A stretch of 64,000 bases of DNA, taken from contig AP019005.1 in assembly GCA_003945285.1 (NCBI GenBank), positions 434,001 to 498,000 on the forward strand, written 5' to 3'. The position numbers and the translations under genes were made by a program. Shown here one piece after another: positions 17,402 to 25,605 of the stretch. Positions within the stretch are counted from its first letter, which is position 1; every line of letters starts with the position of its first letter. The stretch comes from Hydrogenimonas sp. (GTDB lineage: Bacteria > Campylobacterota > Campylobacteria > Campylobacterales > Hydrogenimonadaceae). The notes beneath the pieces are model-generated. The model did no database searches and was not told the DNA's origin. It was given only the letters and a program-made list of their open reading frames with translations.

Positions 17402-18025
17402 TTGGGTACTGAAAAGGGTAATGAAAATATCGTGTGGCACAGCCACAAAATCACCAAAGAGCAGCGTTCGGCACTCAAAAAGCAGAGGCCGTGCATATTG
17501 TGGTTTACCGGCCTCAGCGGTTCCGGCAAGTCTACGATAGCCAATGCCGTAGAGGGAAGACTCTACGAGATGGGAAAACACACCTATCTTCTGGACGGCG
17601 ACAACATACGCCACGGGCTCAACAGGGAGTTGGGATTCAGCGATGAGGACAGGGTTGAAAACATCCGCCGCATAGGAGAGGTATGCAAACTCTTTGTGGA
17701 TAGCGGCATAATTGTTCTTTCCGCTTTCATATCGCCGTTTCGCAGCGACAGGGAAAAAGTGAGAAGGCTGGTGGAAGAGGATGAGTTCGTAGAGATTTAT
17801 GTAGATGTACCGCTTGAGGTTTGCGAAAGTAGGGACCCCAAAGGGCTCTATAAAAAGGCCAGAAAAGGTGAAATAGGAGACTTTACCGGCATAAGTTCAC
17901 CGTACGAAGCACCGGAAAATCCTGAAATAAGACTTTCGGCGCATCAACAGAGTGTCGAAGAGTCGGTCGATCAGATTATAGAGTATTTGAAGGAGAGAGG
18001 ATACCTGGATGAAAAAAAGCAGTAG
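17402..18025 (+). CDS. cysC: Adenylyl-sulfate kinase
   Basis: 207 residues from TTG at 17,402, which has AGGA seven bases upstream; GTG at 17,396 would leave the ribosome site touching the start. All canonical motifs are present: Walker [36 protein letters not shown] and [11 protein letters not shown] with the family serine. The enzyme phosphorylates APS to PAPS in the cytoplasm. It follows the DUF2061-kinase paralogue and overlaps cysQ by 17 bases. No PAPS reductase (cysH) is in the window, so PAPS may go to sulfotransferases or to a reductase coded elsewhere. Confidence 0.95.
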   Translation: MGTEKGNENIVWHSHKITKEQRSALKKQRPCILWFTGLSGSGKSTIANAVEGRLYEMGKHTYLLDGDNIRHGLNRELGFSDEDRVENIRRIGEVCKLFVDSGIIVLSAFISPFRSDREKVRRLVEEDEFVEIYVDVPLEVCESRDPKGLYKKARKGEIGDFTGISSPYEAPENPEIRLSAHQQSVEESVDQIIEYLKERGYLDEKKQ

Positions 18026-18857
18026 TTTCAGCTCGATCGATCTTGACGATATTGTCGGGATTGCCTTAGAGGCTGGTAGAGCGGTTATGGATATATATGA
18101 AAAGGATTTCGAAGTCGAATACAAAGAGGACAGCTCTCCTCTTACGGAAGCGGATCTTCGTGCGAATGAGATCATCTGTTCCGGGCTTGAAAAGCTTTGG
18201 CCGGAAATTCCTATGCTTTCCGAAGAGAATAGTGAGGTTTCCTATGATGAGCGTAGAGAGTGGGAGTTTTTCTGGTGCATAGACCCCATTGACGGAACCA
18301 AGGAGTTCATAAAAAAGAGCGGTGAATTTACGATAAACATAGCCCTGGTTCATAAAGATACCCCGGTAGTGGGTGTTGTTTTCGCTCCCGCACTGAAAGA
18401 GATATATTTTTCAAAAAAGGGAAGCGGTGCATGGAAGAGTTCTGTAAACGGTGACTGGAGTCTTAATGAGGACAGCAGGGTGAGGCTGTCCGGGGATTCG
18501 AAAGAGGGAAGTTTTGCCGAAAAAAAAGAGCTTGTCGTGGTGGCCAGCAAATCTCACCTGAACGAGGAGACAAAAAATTTCATTAACTCTCTCGAGCAGG
18601 ATGGGAGTCAAATAAGCAGAATATCCAAAGGGAGTTCTTTGAAACTCCTCATGGTCGCTGAAGGTACGGCAGATATCTACCCGAGGCTGGGACCTACTAT
18701 GGAGTGGGATACGGCTGCGGCAGATGCTATAGTCAGGGAGAGCGGGAAAATGACATATGTAGCCGACGGAGTATCGATACTTGATGATATAGAGAGACTC
18801 TCTCCCCTCGTATATAACAAAAAGAATTTATTAAACCCATGGTTTATAGTCTGTTGA
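18009..18857 (+). CDS. cysQ: 3'(2'),5'-bisphosphate nucleotidase
   Basis: 282 residues, inositol-monophosphatase superfamily. Metal-binding motifs are SEEN (LSEENSE, about 73-79), [16 protein letters not shown] (about 94-109) and [10 protein letters not shown] near the C-terminus. It hydrolyses PAP or PAPS and limits their build-up during PAPS use. It ends the sulfate-activation operon, overlapping cysC by 17 bases. The next gene is preceded by a riboswitch, so transcription probably begins anew after this stop. Confidence 0.93.
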   Translation: MKKSSSFSSIDLDDIVGIALEAGRAVMDIYEKDFEVEYKEDSSPLTEADLRANEIICSGLEKLWPEIPMLSEENSEVSYDERREWEFFWCIDPIDGTKEFIKKSGEFTINIALVHKDTPVVGVVFAPALKEIYFSKKGSGAWKSSVNGDWSLNEDSRVRLSGDSKEGSFAEKKELVVVASKSHLNEETKNFINSLEQDGSQISRISKGSSLKLLMVAEGTADIYPRLGPTMEWDTAAADAIVRESGKMTYVADGVSILDDIERLSPLVYNKKNLLNPWFIVC

Positions 18858-18914
18858 ACTAATTGCAGTGGTTTATTGTGAACTTATAAACTTTATGCAA
18901 TAATTGCCGATACT

Positions 18915-18996
18915 GTATACAGTAGTTGCCAAACCTGTTGTGAAGCAGGGACGGAAAGCCATGGGTCTTTGGTTGCAAAGATCGCCAGGTTGCCTC
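18915..18996 (+). promoter_or_regulatory. Cyclic di-GMP-I (GEMM) riboswitch
   Basis: The sequence follows the GEMM-I consensus: GCCAAACC, hairpin P2 (CCTG...CAGG), the core GGGACGGAAAGCCATGGG (consensus GACGCAAAGCC), hairpin P3 (TCTTTG, loop GTTG, CAAAGA) and the closing CGCCAGGTTGCC. One core base differs (GACGG for GACGC). A palindrome TACTGTATACAGTA lies directly before it (18,911-18,924). Class I aptamers bind c-di-GMP and control membrane, adhesion and exported-protein genes. The next gene starts 240 bases downstream. Confidence 0.88.
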
Positions 18997-19236
18997 TTTT
19001 AAGAGTAATTGTTCTATGGTGAAATCTCCCATAGGCGCACCCTAAAGCCTCCTTCCCTCTTCTCAAACATTTTTGTCTAGCTGTTTTCTTTAAAGCATCG
19101 TGCAGGATTCATTAATGAGAATGAATATAGCTTGTAACGATAGTCAAAGTTATATTAAAATATAGGCTTTACCGGATTAGGTTCGCCTAATAATGAATAC
19201 CGCACCCACTATTGAATGACTTTAGGAGGTCATCCC
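18997..19236 (+). promoter_or_regulatory. Leader between the riboswitch and the DUF1800-type gene
   Basis: This 240-base leader holds no gene. Seen in it: hairpin CTATGG...CCATAG (19,014-19,034), the stretch CCTCCT (19,048-19,053), which exactly complements the Shine-Dalgarno AGGAGG at 19,224-19,229, and a perfect UUCG hairpin ATTAGG-TTCG-CCTAAT (19,176-19,191). There is no hairpin with a clean T-run. Control of translation through the CCTCCT pairing is therefore more likely than a terminator, but this is inference. Confidence 0.4.
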
Positions 19237-20874
19237 ATGCTCAGGCACATTATTTCGATTTTTGTCGCAACGACATTTACCCTCATCCTCTTGACAGGCT
19301 GCGGAGGGGCGGCTACAGATGCGGCTACGGGCGATGAAGTGTCATTCTCTTCCGATGAAGACTCCGCTCCCGTCGTAGCCGCATCTTTCTCTTTCGAGGC
19401 TATAGACGATGAGAGCTTCAACTCCTTGAGTGAAGAGGATAGACTCTACGTTGCCAGAAAACTCTACTCGACCATATATAGAGGGGTGGAGTATAAAACA
19501 CTTAAAGAGCAGGTAGAGAGCGGGAGATTCATAAACGATTTTTCAAAACGCCTTTATGCGATTGTAGAGCAGCCGGATCTGACGAAGATGGAGGCTTATA
19601 TACCGTTTGATCCATCTTTGGAAGATCATCGTGATGCTGCTGACTCGACCGAAAGATATGCGGGAAATATAAAACAGGAGATATTCAGCAGACTGCACTA
19701 TTTGGAAATGGGCCGTAAATATTTCAATGAGTGGATTGCATACGTACTTACCCAGACGATTCTCTTTTCCCCGGCAAGAGAGGTGGAGAGTGTTACACCT
19801 TTTCCGGAGTTTATACGCAACGTCTACTACAGACTGGTCAACAGACTGGATGAGGGCAAGAGTGTAAAAGAGATAGTATATGAGCATATGATCTCCAAAG
19901 AGAACTGGGGACGTTTCAGGAGTCCTGAAGACAACGGGCGTGAGATGTTGGAGATATGGCTTGGAAACTACAATGACGAGCCGGTCCCGGTGGTTGCCGA
20001 AGCATTGAAAAACTGGAGATTTGAGCGCTATTACGACCCTTCTGCCGGGTGGGAAGTCTACGATTTTTACCATGATGAGCCTGGTGTAGATCTTAACGAG
20101 TCGGTAGAGCTTTTCGGCTTTACCCTAAAAAACGGCTACGACTTTTTCAAAATGGTGACTGAGCATCCAGACTTCATGCCTACCGTTGTAGCCAGAATTG
20201 TAGACTACTTTTTTCCGACGATGAGTGAAAGTGAACGTGCTGAAATCGTCGGGGGAATATTGCAGAATAAGCCCGAGACTTTCCAGCAGATATTTGCACA
20301 GATTCTCTTTTCAAAGAAGTATCTGTTCGAGTCGGACAAGGTCAAGAGCGTAGAGGAAGTTTTCTACCCTATGGTACAGGCTTTACCATATCATATGACC
20401 AAATATGTCTGGGGCTCAACTTGGGCATCCAATATAAAAGGGCTTGGAGCCGCCATGAATTTTTCCAACCAAAAGTCGATGTGGAACAAGCTAGGCAGGG
20501 ATAACGACCTGCCTACGGATACACTCAGTATCAACTATTTTCACCAATATGTCAGAAGCGGGATACTTCTGGCGCAGTGTGATGACCCAACCAGCCCATA
20601 CCAGGAGGGGATCGTCTTTGGATGGCTCGATGATAGACTCGACTATACGACTATGGAGTCGTATGTAGACGGAATATTCCTGGAAGTTCTGGGGCGACAT
20701 GCAAAAGAGGGTGAGGTTAAGATGCTTGTAGATGTCGCAAAAGGTGCAGGTTGGGATGAGAAGTTCCAAGAGTGGTCTTGGCAGCGGTTCTACCTTTCCA
20801 AGCTGGTTAGAGACTATATAAGCAGACTTACCGAAGTGTATAGGTATAAGCGTATAGAAGGAGCTGCAGAATGA
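19237..20874 (+). CDS. Divergent DUF1800-type lipoprotein
   Basis: 545 residues from the ATG at 19,237, which has a perfect AGGAGGT six bases upstream. The signal peptide ends in the lipobox LLTGC, so it is a lipoprotein. A DUF1800-like pattern is visible: SPEDNGREMLEIWLGNYNDE then VVAEALKNWRF resembles the family's ENYARELMELFTLG..YTE block, and the later VVARIVDYFFPT and IFAQILFSKKYLF blocks resemble its FI.RKLW and RALFLSPEF blocks. DUF1800 genes usually pair with DUF1501 genes, as here (4-base overlap). The function is unknown; an envelope role under c-di-GMP control is inferred. Confidence 0.75.
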   Translation: MLRHIISIFVATTFTLILLTGCGGAATDAATGDEVSFSSDEDSAPVVAASFSFEAIDDESFNSLSEEDRLYVARKLYSTIYRGVEYKTLKEQVESGRFINDFSKRLYAIVEQPDLTKMEAYIPFDPSLEDHRDAADSTERYAGNIKQEIFSRLHYLEMGRKYFNEWIAYVLTQTILFSPAREVESVTPFPEFIRNVYYRLVNRLDEGKSVKEIVYEHMISKENWGRFRSPEDNGREMLEIWLGNYNDEPVPVVAEALKNWRFERYYDPSAGWEVYDFYHDEPGVDLNESVELFGFTLKNGYDFFKMVTEHPDFMPTVVARIVDYFFPTMSESERAEIVGGILQNKPETFQQIFAQILFSKKYLFESDKVKSVEEVFYPMVQALPYHMTKYVWGSTWASNIKGLGAAMNFSNQKSMWNKLGRDNDLPTDTLSINYFHQYVRSGILLAQCDDPTSPYQEGIVFGWLDDRLDYTTMESYVDGIFLEVLGRHAKEGEVKMLVDVAKGAGWDEKFQEWSWQRFYLSKLVRDYISRLTEVYRYKRIEGAAE

Positions 20875-22205
20875 GACGAAGAGACTTTATAAAAACCACA
20901 CTCAGTATTATGGCGGCCGCGGGTCTGGCTCCTGATCTGCTTAGGGCGACGGAGATGGCGACTCTACCTCTGGGAGATGTATCGCTGGATAAAAATATTT
21001 ACAGCGCAAATCAGGCCCAGACACTACTGGTATTTCTGGTCGGAGGGATGAGCGACTTTGTAGGCAACGCCACGCACCTGGAGCAGATAAGAAAAGAGGA
21101 TCTTTCCGAAAAGCCGTATCCTGAAACGGGGTTTACAGTGACTAAAGACGGCTTCTGGCAGGAGGGGGGCGGTGCCGCTCTTCAGAGTATGCTTGATGAC
21201 GATACGCTTCAGACAACATATTTCAGGACGAGTATGGCGAAAGATGAGAGCCGCTCGCACGGCCTGAATCAAAGAAGATTTATGCACGGTCATCCTACTA
21301 TAGAGTCCGGGATGCCGATTACACTGCTGCATGTGCTAAACAGGTACAATCTGGTGGATGAGAATACACTTATGCCCTATGTCAGGCTGAGGGGAGGGCT
21401 TCAGTTTTACGATGACAGGGGAGTGGGCTATACTCTGCCCGGACATCTGCGCCCTGTCACTATAGAGGCTCCCAATAGTATCGGCGGCAGTATGAGCAAC
21501 CCTTACCAGAGAGACAGTATATGGGATGATGAAGCTATAGAGAGTGCTATAGAGAACTACAGCTACGAGATGAATGACTTCAACGATCCTATCTCATCCG
21601 CCATGCAAAGAAGAAAAGCTATAAGCGATTTTATAGAAAAGATTAGAAGTGAGCCGCTGCCGGACGGCGTGGAGTATCCCGCCACACTGACAGGCGGTAC
21701 GATAGAGACCGCTATGCGTATTCTCATCTCCAATCCTGATACCAAAGTGGTAAGCACCGAGCCCGCCAACAGGTGGGATGACCATTCCGGTGCTCTAACG
21801 GGCCATAAAGTGCATGCGACAGAGCTTTTCGAAGCTATTTTCGCCGCCATGAAGCATATGAAAGCGGCCGGAAGGGACAATATCAATATCGTAGTCTACG
21901 GGGACTTCGGAAGAAACTACAACATTAACGGAAGCGACGGTTGGGACCACGGCAATAACCAGGTGGTCTACTGGTTCGGAGGGGAACGCTATCTCAACAG
22001 CCTGGGCGTGGTGGGCGAGACCGATCTTCATGTCTGGATGAAAAAGGCGCGTCTCTACAGCCGCCCGAAAGAGGGGAGTTTCGAGTTCGAACCCTACAGC
22101 ATAGCGTCTACTTTCTACAGGTTGTACGGTATAACCAACCCGGAAGTTTTGACGGGAGGATACGGAATTATCTCACCGGCCGGTCAGAACTTTCTGAAAG
22201 TGTAG
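20871..22205 (+). CDS. DUF1501 exported protein (alkaline-phosphatase superfamily-like)
   Basis: 444 residues. A twin-arginine-type signal (RRRDFIKTTLSIMAAAGLAP) starts the protein. The core has LLVFLVGGMSDFVG, a middle SHGLNQRRFMHGH, and DDHSGALTGHK and YGDFGRN..GSDGWDHGNNQ toward the C-terminus, as in DUF1501 proteins related to sulfatases and phosphatases. It overlaps the DUF1800-type gene by 4 bases and so shares its riboswitch. Its substrate is unknown. Cell-surface or periplasmic action is expected from the signal. Confidence 0.88.
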   Translation: MRRRDFIKTTLSIMAAAGLAPDLLRATEMATLPLGDVSLDKNIYSANQAQTLLVFLVGGMSDFVGNATHLEQIRKEDLSEKPYPETGFTVTKDGFWQEGGGAALQSMLDDDTLQTTYFRTSMAKDESRSHGLNQRRFMHGHPTIESGMPITLLHVLNRYNLVDENTLMPYVRLRGGLQFYDDRGVGYTLPGHLRPVTIEAPNSIGGSMSNPYQRDSIWDDEAIESAIENYSYEMNDFNDPISSAMQRRKAISDFIEKIRSEPLPDGVEYPATLTGGTIETAMRILISNPDTKVVSTEPANRWDDHSGALTGHKVHATELFEAIFAAMKHMKAAGRDNINIVVYGDFGRNYNINGSDGWDHGNNQVVYWFGGERYLNSLGVVGETDLHVWMKKARLYSRPKEGSFEFEPYSIASTFYRLYGITNPEVLTGGYGIISPAGQNFLKV

Positions 22206-22216
22206 ACTGTCTCTGA

Positions 22217-22239
22217 AAGCCGCTTTTCACCGGCGGCTT
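22217..22239. terminator. Hairpin between convergent genes
   Basis: AAGCCGC and GCGGCTT form a perfect 7-bp stem (22,217-22,223 with 22,233-22,239) just after the DUF1501 stop and touching the stop of the convergent gene. The right side is pyrimidine-rich (CTCTCCTTTTTCTC), so it may end plus-strand transcription. Confidence 0.5.
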
Positions 22240-23267
22240 CACCCTCTCCTTTTTCTCTTCTCTTTTTTACGTCTTTTGATGCGCTGGTCGAACAGGTTTA
22301 GCATTATGAAAAAGAGTATTCCAAAAAGAATCAAAGACATGAAGTTGTCCGAATGTCTGAGCTGCACGCCTATGATAGTAAAAGCTATTTGTATGTATAC
22401 AAGCAGGATTACCGTGTAAGGGATATCTTCGTAGCGCTTGTAGAGTATATGGTGCATATGTGTCTTGTCTGCCGAGAAGATGGAGAGGCCGCGCTGCTTT
22501 CTGCGTACCATTACGATGAATGTGTCGAGCACCGGCAGGACCACTATGAAAAGGACCGCCATAGGCTCTATGAACTCCATCGCCCTGATAGCCAGAACGG
22601 CGACGATGAAGCCGAGGGTCAAAGATCCGCTGTCTCCCATGAATACTCTGGCCGGATGCCAGTTGAAGATGAGAAAGGCCGCCACTCCCGCCATCGTTAC
22701 GGCCGAGAGCATAATCATCAGCTCATCGCGGTTCGAGTAGCCTATCCAGAAAAACGCCCCCAGCATCACCATTGAAATGGTACCGGCAAGACCGTCGAGG
22801 CCGTCGGTCAGGTTGAGAGCGTTTGTAAAGCCGGTTATCGCGAAGACCGTAAAGGGTACGGCTATGAGAAGAGGCAGATCTATTTCGTAGCCTATGTAGT
22901 GCCCCAGAGATTTTATGTAGATCCCTTTTACGCAGAGCAGCAGGGCGGCTGTGATGATGAAAAAAAACTTCTTTTTCGGCGGAAGACCCGCGTAATCATC
23001 CAGCAGGCCCGCAACAAAGACTATAGCAATTGCGACATAGACGTAGTAGTATTCCTGGAGCCGGTTGAGATCGAAAACGACCGCGGTGAAAGATACCAGC
23101 AGGAGTGCCGTAACGAAACATACACCCGCTCCCCTGGGAATCGGGGTTTTGTGCATGCTTCTCTCGTTGGGAATATCCACCATCCCTATTTTTTCGGCAT
23201 TTTTTATGAAAAGGATTGTGCATACCAGGGTAATGGTAAATGTTATGAGCATCAAAATAAAAATCAT
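22239..23267 (-). CDS. WecA/MraY-like undecaprenyl-phosphate sugar-1-phosphate transferase
   Basis: 342 residues with about ten membrane helices. Catalytic motifs are LLDDYAGLPPKKKFF (the DD pair), ALNLTDGLDGLAG and NWHPARVFMGDSGS, all typical of the PNPT family. WecA-type members transfer a HexNAc-1-phosphate to undecaprenyl phosphate and start O-antigen or other glycan synthesis; MraY (murein) is usually larger. The C-terminal tail is very basic (RRKKEKRKRRG). It stands alone, with a decayed repeat upstream. Confidence 0.9.
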   Translation of the reverse strand: MIFILMLITFTITLVCTILFIKNAEKIGMVDIPNERSMHKTPIPRGAGVCFVTALLLVSFTAVVFDLNRLQEYYYVYVAIAIVFVAGLLDDYAGLPPKKKFFFIITAALLLCVKGIYIKSLGHYIGYEIDLPLLIAVPFTVFAITGFTNALNLTDGLDGLAGTISMVMLGAFFWIGYSNRDELMIMLSAVTMAGVAAFLIFNWHPARVFMGDSGSLTLGFIVAVLAIRAMEFIEPMAVLFIVVLPVLDTFIVMVRRKQRGLSIFSADKTHMHHILYKRYEDIPYTVILLVYIQIAFTIIGVQLRHSDNFMSLILFGILFFIMLNLFDQRIKRRKKEKRKRRG

Positions 23268-23329
23268 CGGATTCCTGTCAGCTTATTGAACCCATGTCGC
23301 GCGAAAACCCGGCAGAGGCAGATTTCCAG

Positions 23330-23504
23330 CGGGGAGCCATCGTCCCCGAAATTCCTAAAACTACAAACCGTAGATTTTTGGAGAATGCTATCCCGAATCA
23401 GCAAATAGAATAGATGGGTATGTCCGACTGCTATGATTGTAACGAGTTCATCTATATCTGGACTCGGGATAACCGCCTTTACGCAACATCAGCTACACAA
23501 TATC
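23330..23504. repeat. Decayed type-1 repeat copy
   Basis: The 339 bases between the WecA-like gene and tcdA have no gene. GCGGGGAGCCATCGTCCCC, then CTAAAACTACAAACCGTAG and ATTTTTGGAGAATG follow the same order as the GGCGGGGA..GTCCCC..CTAAAGCTACGAAATC..GATTTCGAGATGATG core of intact copies, with many changes. ACGCAACATCAG at 23,492-23,503 resembles the element's end (GCGTAACATCAG). Confidence 0.4.
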
Positions 23505-23606
23505 TAATACCTACCATTGAGGCAAAAGTTTTCCTATTTGATAATATGTTATTCTAGCGTAACAGTAGTTTAAAAGAGATTAACAGGGGTTGTTTCCACA
23601 GGATAT

Positions 23607-24242
23607 CTACGACTCCAGAATCTTTCTGACGGCGGCCGAGCACATTGCCAGACCGAAAGATCCGGTTACTCCGACAAAACTCCCTTTTTGTGTGCACTTC
23701 GGGGTTTCCGGACTGAAAAGTGCCGGGTAGTCCCCCTTGAAGCCGCTCTTTTTGAGTTCATAGCGGATTTTTCTGGCAAAGGGGTCTCCGTGGGTTTTCC
23801 ATATGGAGGCGATCTCTATTTTGGTGGGGTCCAGCTTTCTGGCCCCGCCTGTAGCGCTTATGAGCTTCGGCCACGTTTTGTGTGCGATTGCGATTTTGGC
23901 GCGTATGTCGTCGATGGCGTCGAGTACCAGGTTGTATGGCGAAAAGTCGAAACTCTCCACCCATTCGGTATCTATCCTGGCCTCTATCGGGGTTACCGTC
24001 GGGTAGAGCTCCGCCAGTCTGCTCACCTTTACGGCACCCACCTTTTCGCTTCCGATCTGCCGGTTCTGGTTCGTTACGTCGTATCTGTCGAAGTCGACTA
24101 TGGTCACATCTTCGACACCGCTTCTGAAGAGGCAGTCGAGACAGAAGCTGCCTACTCCTCCGACACCCAGAAGCAGCACCTTCGCGCTTCTGAGCTTTTC
24201 GAAATCATCCCCCATCAACATACGGCAGCGTTCGTACCTCAT
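23607..24242 (-). CDS. tcdA: tRNA threonylcarbamoyladenosine dehydratase-like ThiF/E1 protein
   Basis: 211 residues from the ATG at 24,242, which overlaps the surE stop as ATGA. The adenylation fold shows LLLGVGGVGSF near residue 28, the VDFDRYDVTNQNRQ motif and later CTQKGSFVGVTGSFG. TcdA (CsdL) cyclises t6A37 in tRNA using ATP. The protein is shorter than E. coli TcdA (268), as other members in this phylum also appear to be. A different ThiF-family role remains possible. Confidence 0.82.
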   Translation of the reverse strand: MRYERCRMLMGDDFEKLRSAKVLLLGVGGVGSFCLDCLFRSGVEDVTIVDFDRYDVTNQNRQIGSEKVGAVKVSRLAELYPTVTPIEARIDTEWVESFDFSPYNLVLDAIDDIRAKIAIAHKTWPKLISATGGARKLDPTKIEIASIWKTHGDPFARKIRYELKKSGFKGDYPALFSPETPKCTQKGSFVGVTGSFGLAMCSAAVRKILES

Positions 24243-25018
24243 AGCCACTTCTCCAGTCGCGGTATATCTTCATGGCTTGTCAGGTCGAGTTGGACAGGGG
24301 TAATGGAGACGTAGTCGGCTTTGATCGCTTCGAAGTCACAGAGCCGGTTTTCATCTGGAATCCACTCGAGCGGGTGGAGCCCCAGCCAGTAGTACTCCTC
24401 CCCTCTCGGATTGCGGTGCATATGTGCATCGTTTCCGTAGAGGCGGAAGCCCGCCTTGGTGATTTTGTACCCTTGGCACTCTTCGGGCTTTACGGGAGGT
24501 ACGTTTATATTCAGAAAGCGGCGTTCGCCGAGCGGAAAACCCTCTTCGAGAACCTTTTTGCATATTTTGTAGGCAGCCTCTTTGGCAAGTTCGAAGCCGA
24601 GCTCATCGATGCTCTGGCAGCGGCTTCTGCAGACCTGGCTTATGGCGATGCCGGGAATCCCCTGCAGCACCGCTTCCATAGCTGCCGCGGCCGTTCCGCT
24701 GTAGGTGATGTCTTCACCCATGTTGGCCCCTTTGTTGATGCCGCTTACGACCAGATCGGGCTGGCGATCCTCGTCGAAAAGGGCATATTTGCTCAGGTAG
24801 ACGCAGTCGGTCGGGGTTCCGTCGTCGAGTTTGAAAAAGTCGTCGTCTAGCTCCACGAAACGTAGCGGTCGCGTCAATGTAAGACTGTGGCCGCAGGCCG
24901 ACTTTTCCAGTGTCGGCGCCACTACGGTCACGTGGCCTAGAGGCCTGAGCGCCTCTACCAGCGCGTGGAGTCCTTCAGATTCGAAACCGTCGTCGTTTGT
25001 AATCAGTATTCTTTTCAT
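24239..25018 (-). CDS. surE: 5'/3'-nucleotidase SurE
   Basis: 259 residues, the usual SurE length. The metal site is ITNDDGFESEGL (DD at 8-9) and the second block is SGINKGANMGEDITYSGTAAAAMEA. SurE removes phosphate from nucleoside monophosphates and short polyphosphates. It forms a two-gene operon with tcdA through a 4-base overlap. The C-terminal part (IKADYVSITPVQLDLTSHE) is also typical of SurE. Confidence 0.95.
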   Translation of the reverse strand: MKRILITNDDGFESEGLHALVEALRPLGHVTVVAPTLEKSACGHSLTLTRPLRFVELDDDFFKLDDGTPTDCVYLSKYALFDEDRQPDLVVSGINKGANMGEDITYSGTAAAAMEAVLQGIPGIAISQVCRSRCQSIDELGFELAKEAAYKICKKVLEEGFPLGERRFLNINVPPVKPEECQGYKITKAGFRLYGNDAHMHRNPRGEEYYWLGLHPLEWIPDENRLCDFEAIKADYVSITPVQLDLTSHEDIPRLEKWL

Positions 25019-25065
25019 CCTGTCCTGTCCGGAATTTTTGGTGTATTATAATACAATATACGATA

Positions 25066-25210
25066 CTGATATTGCGTATAATTTCTTAGCCTCTGGATTT
25101 GAGCGAAAAAATATCGTTTGACCGAAATCTACGATTTCGTAGGTTCAGGGGGTGCAGGGGACGGTAACTCCCCGCCAAAGCTTGGGCTTGGCTCAAGCTT
25201 TGCGTAACAG
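25066..25210. repeat. Composite type-1/type-2 palindromic element
   Basis: The left end CTGATATTGCGTA faces TTGCGTAACAG at the right. The first part (CTCTGGATTTGAGCGAAAAA) matches the type-2 element at 50,832; from 25,118 on it matches type 1 in reverse sense, with three hairpins: CGAAATC/GATTTCG, GGGGACGG/CTCCCC and AAGCTTGGGC/GCTCAAGCTT. It fills the gap between surE and the small gene before lpxB. Confidence 0.6.
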
Positions 25211-25245
25211 TTGGTAGAACAGTGAAAATCGTGTAAGGATAGTGA

Positions 25246-25605
25246 GTGAAACATCTTCCCGTTGCCCTGCTGGGCGGTATAGTCTACTTTATCGGCGAAG
25301 AGGGGGTCTTGTATTCGCTGCGCGAGGGGAAGAGAGTTCTAGAGTGTGACGAACTTGCCAGGCCGGTCGCCATCTGTGCCGGTGTCGGCGGATGCGGGAA
25401 CTACCGTATTTTCATAGCCGATGCAGAAGACAGGGGGCTCAAAGTGTTCGATCCGCTGAACCGGCGCCTCGATCTTCTCGCCACGCTTCCAGAAACCCCG
25501 CTCGGAATCTCGAAAGAGGAGTGCAGGCTCGTCGTTGCCGTTGAGGGCGGTATCGTGGAGTTCGATCTGAAGAGTCTGAAAATCGTGGGGAGTTTTGCGC
25601 TGTGA
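25246..25605 (+). CDS. Small conserved-looking protein upstream of lpxB, beta-propeller-like
   Basis: 119 residues from GTG at 25,246, with AAGGA six bases upstream. The sequence alternates short hydrophobic strands (VYFIGEEGVLYSL, RIFIADAEDRGLKVFDP, GIVEFDLKSLKIV) like blades of a WD or NHL propeller, but there are only enough for two or three. Its stop overlaps the lpxB start by 4 bases, so it is a real, co-translated gene. I do not recognise the family. Confidence 0.7.
   Translation: MKHLPVALLGGIVYFIGEEGVLYSLREGKRVLECDELARPVAICAGVGGCGNYRIFIADAEDRGLKVFDPLNRRLDLLATLPETPLGISKEECRLVVAVEGGIVEFDLKSLKIVGSFAL

Noticed and set aside
16766-17614. 282-codon open frame on the minus strand
   Set aside because: Antisense shadow of the two APS-kinase genes.
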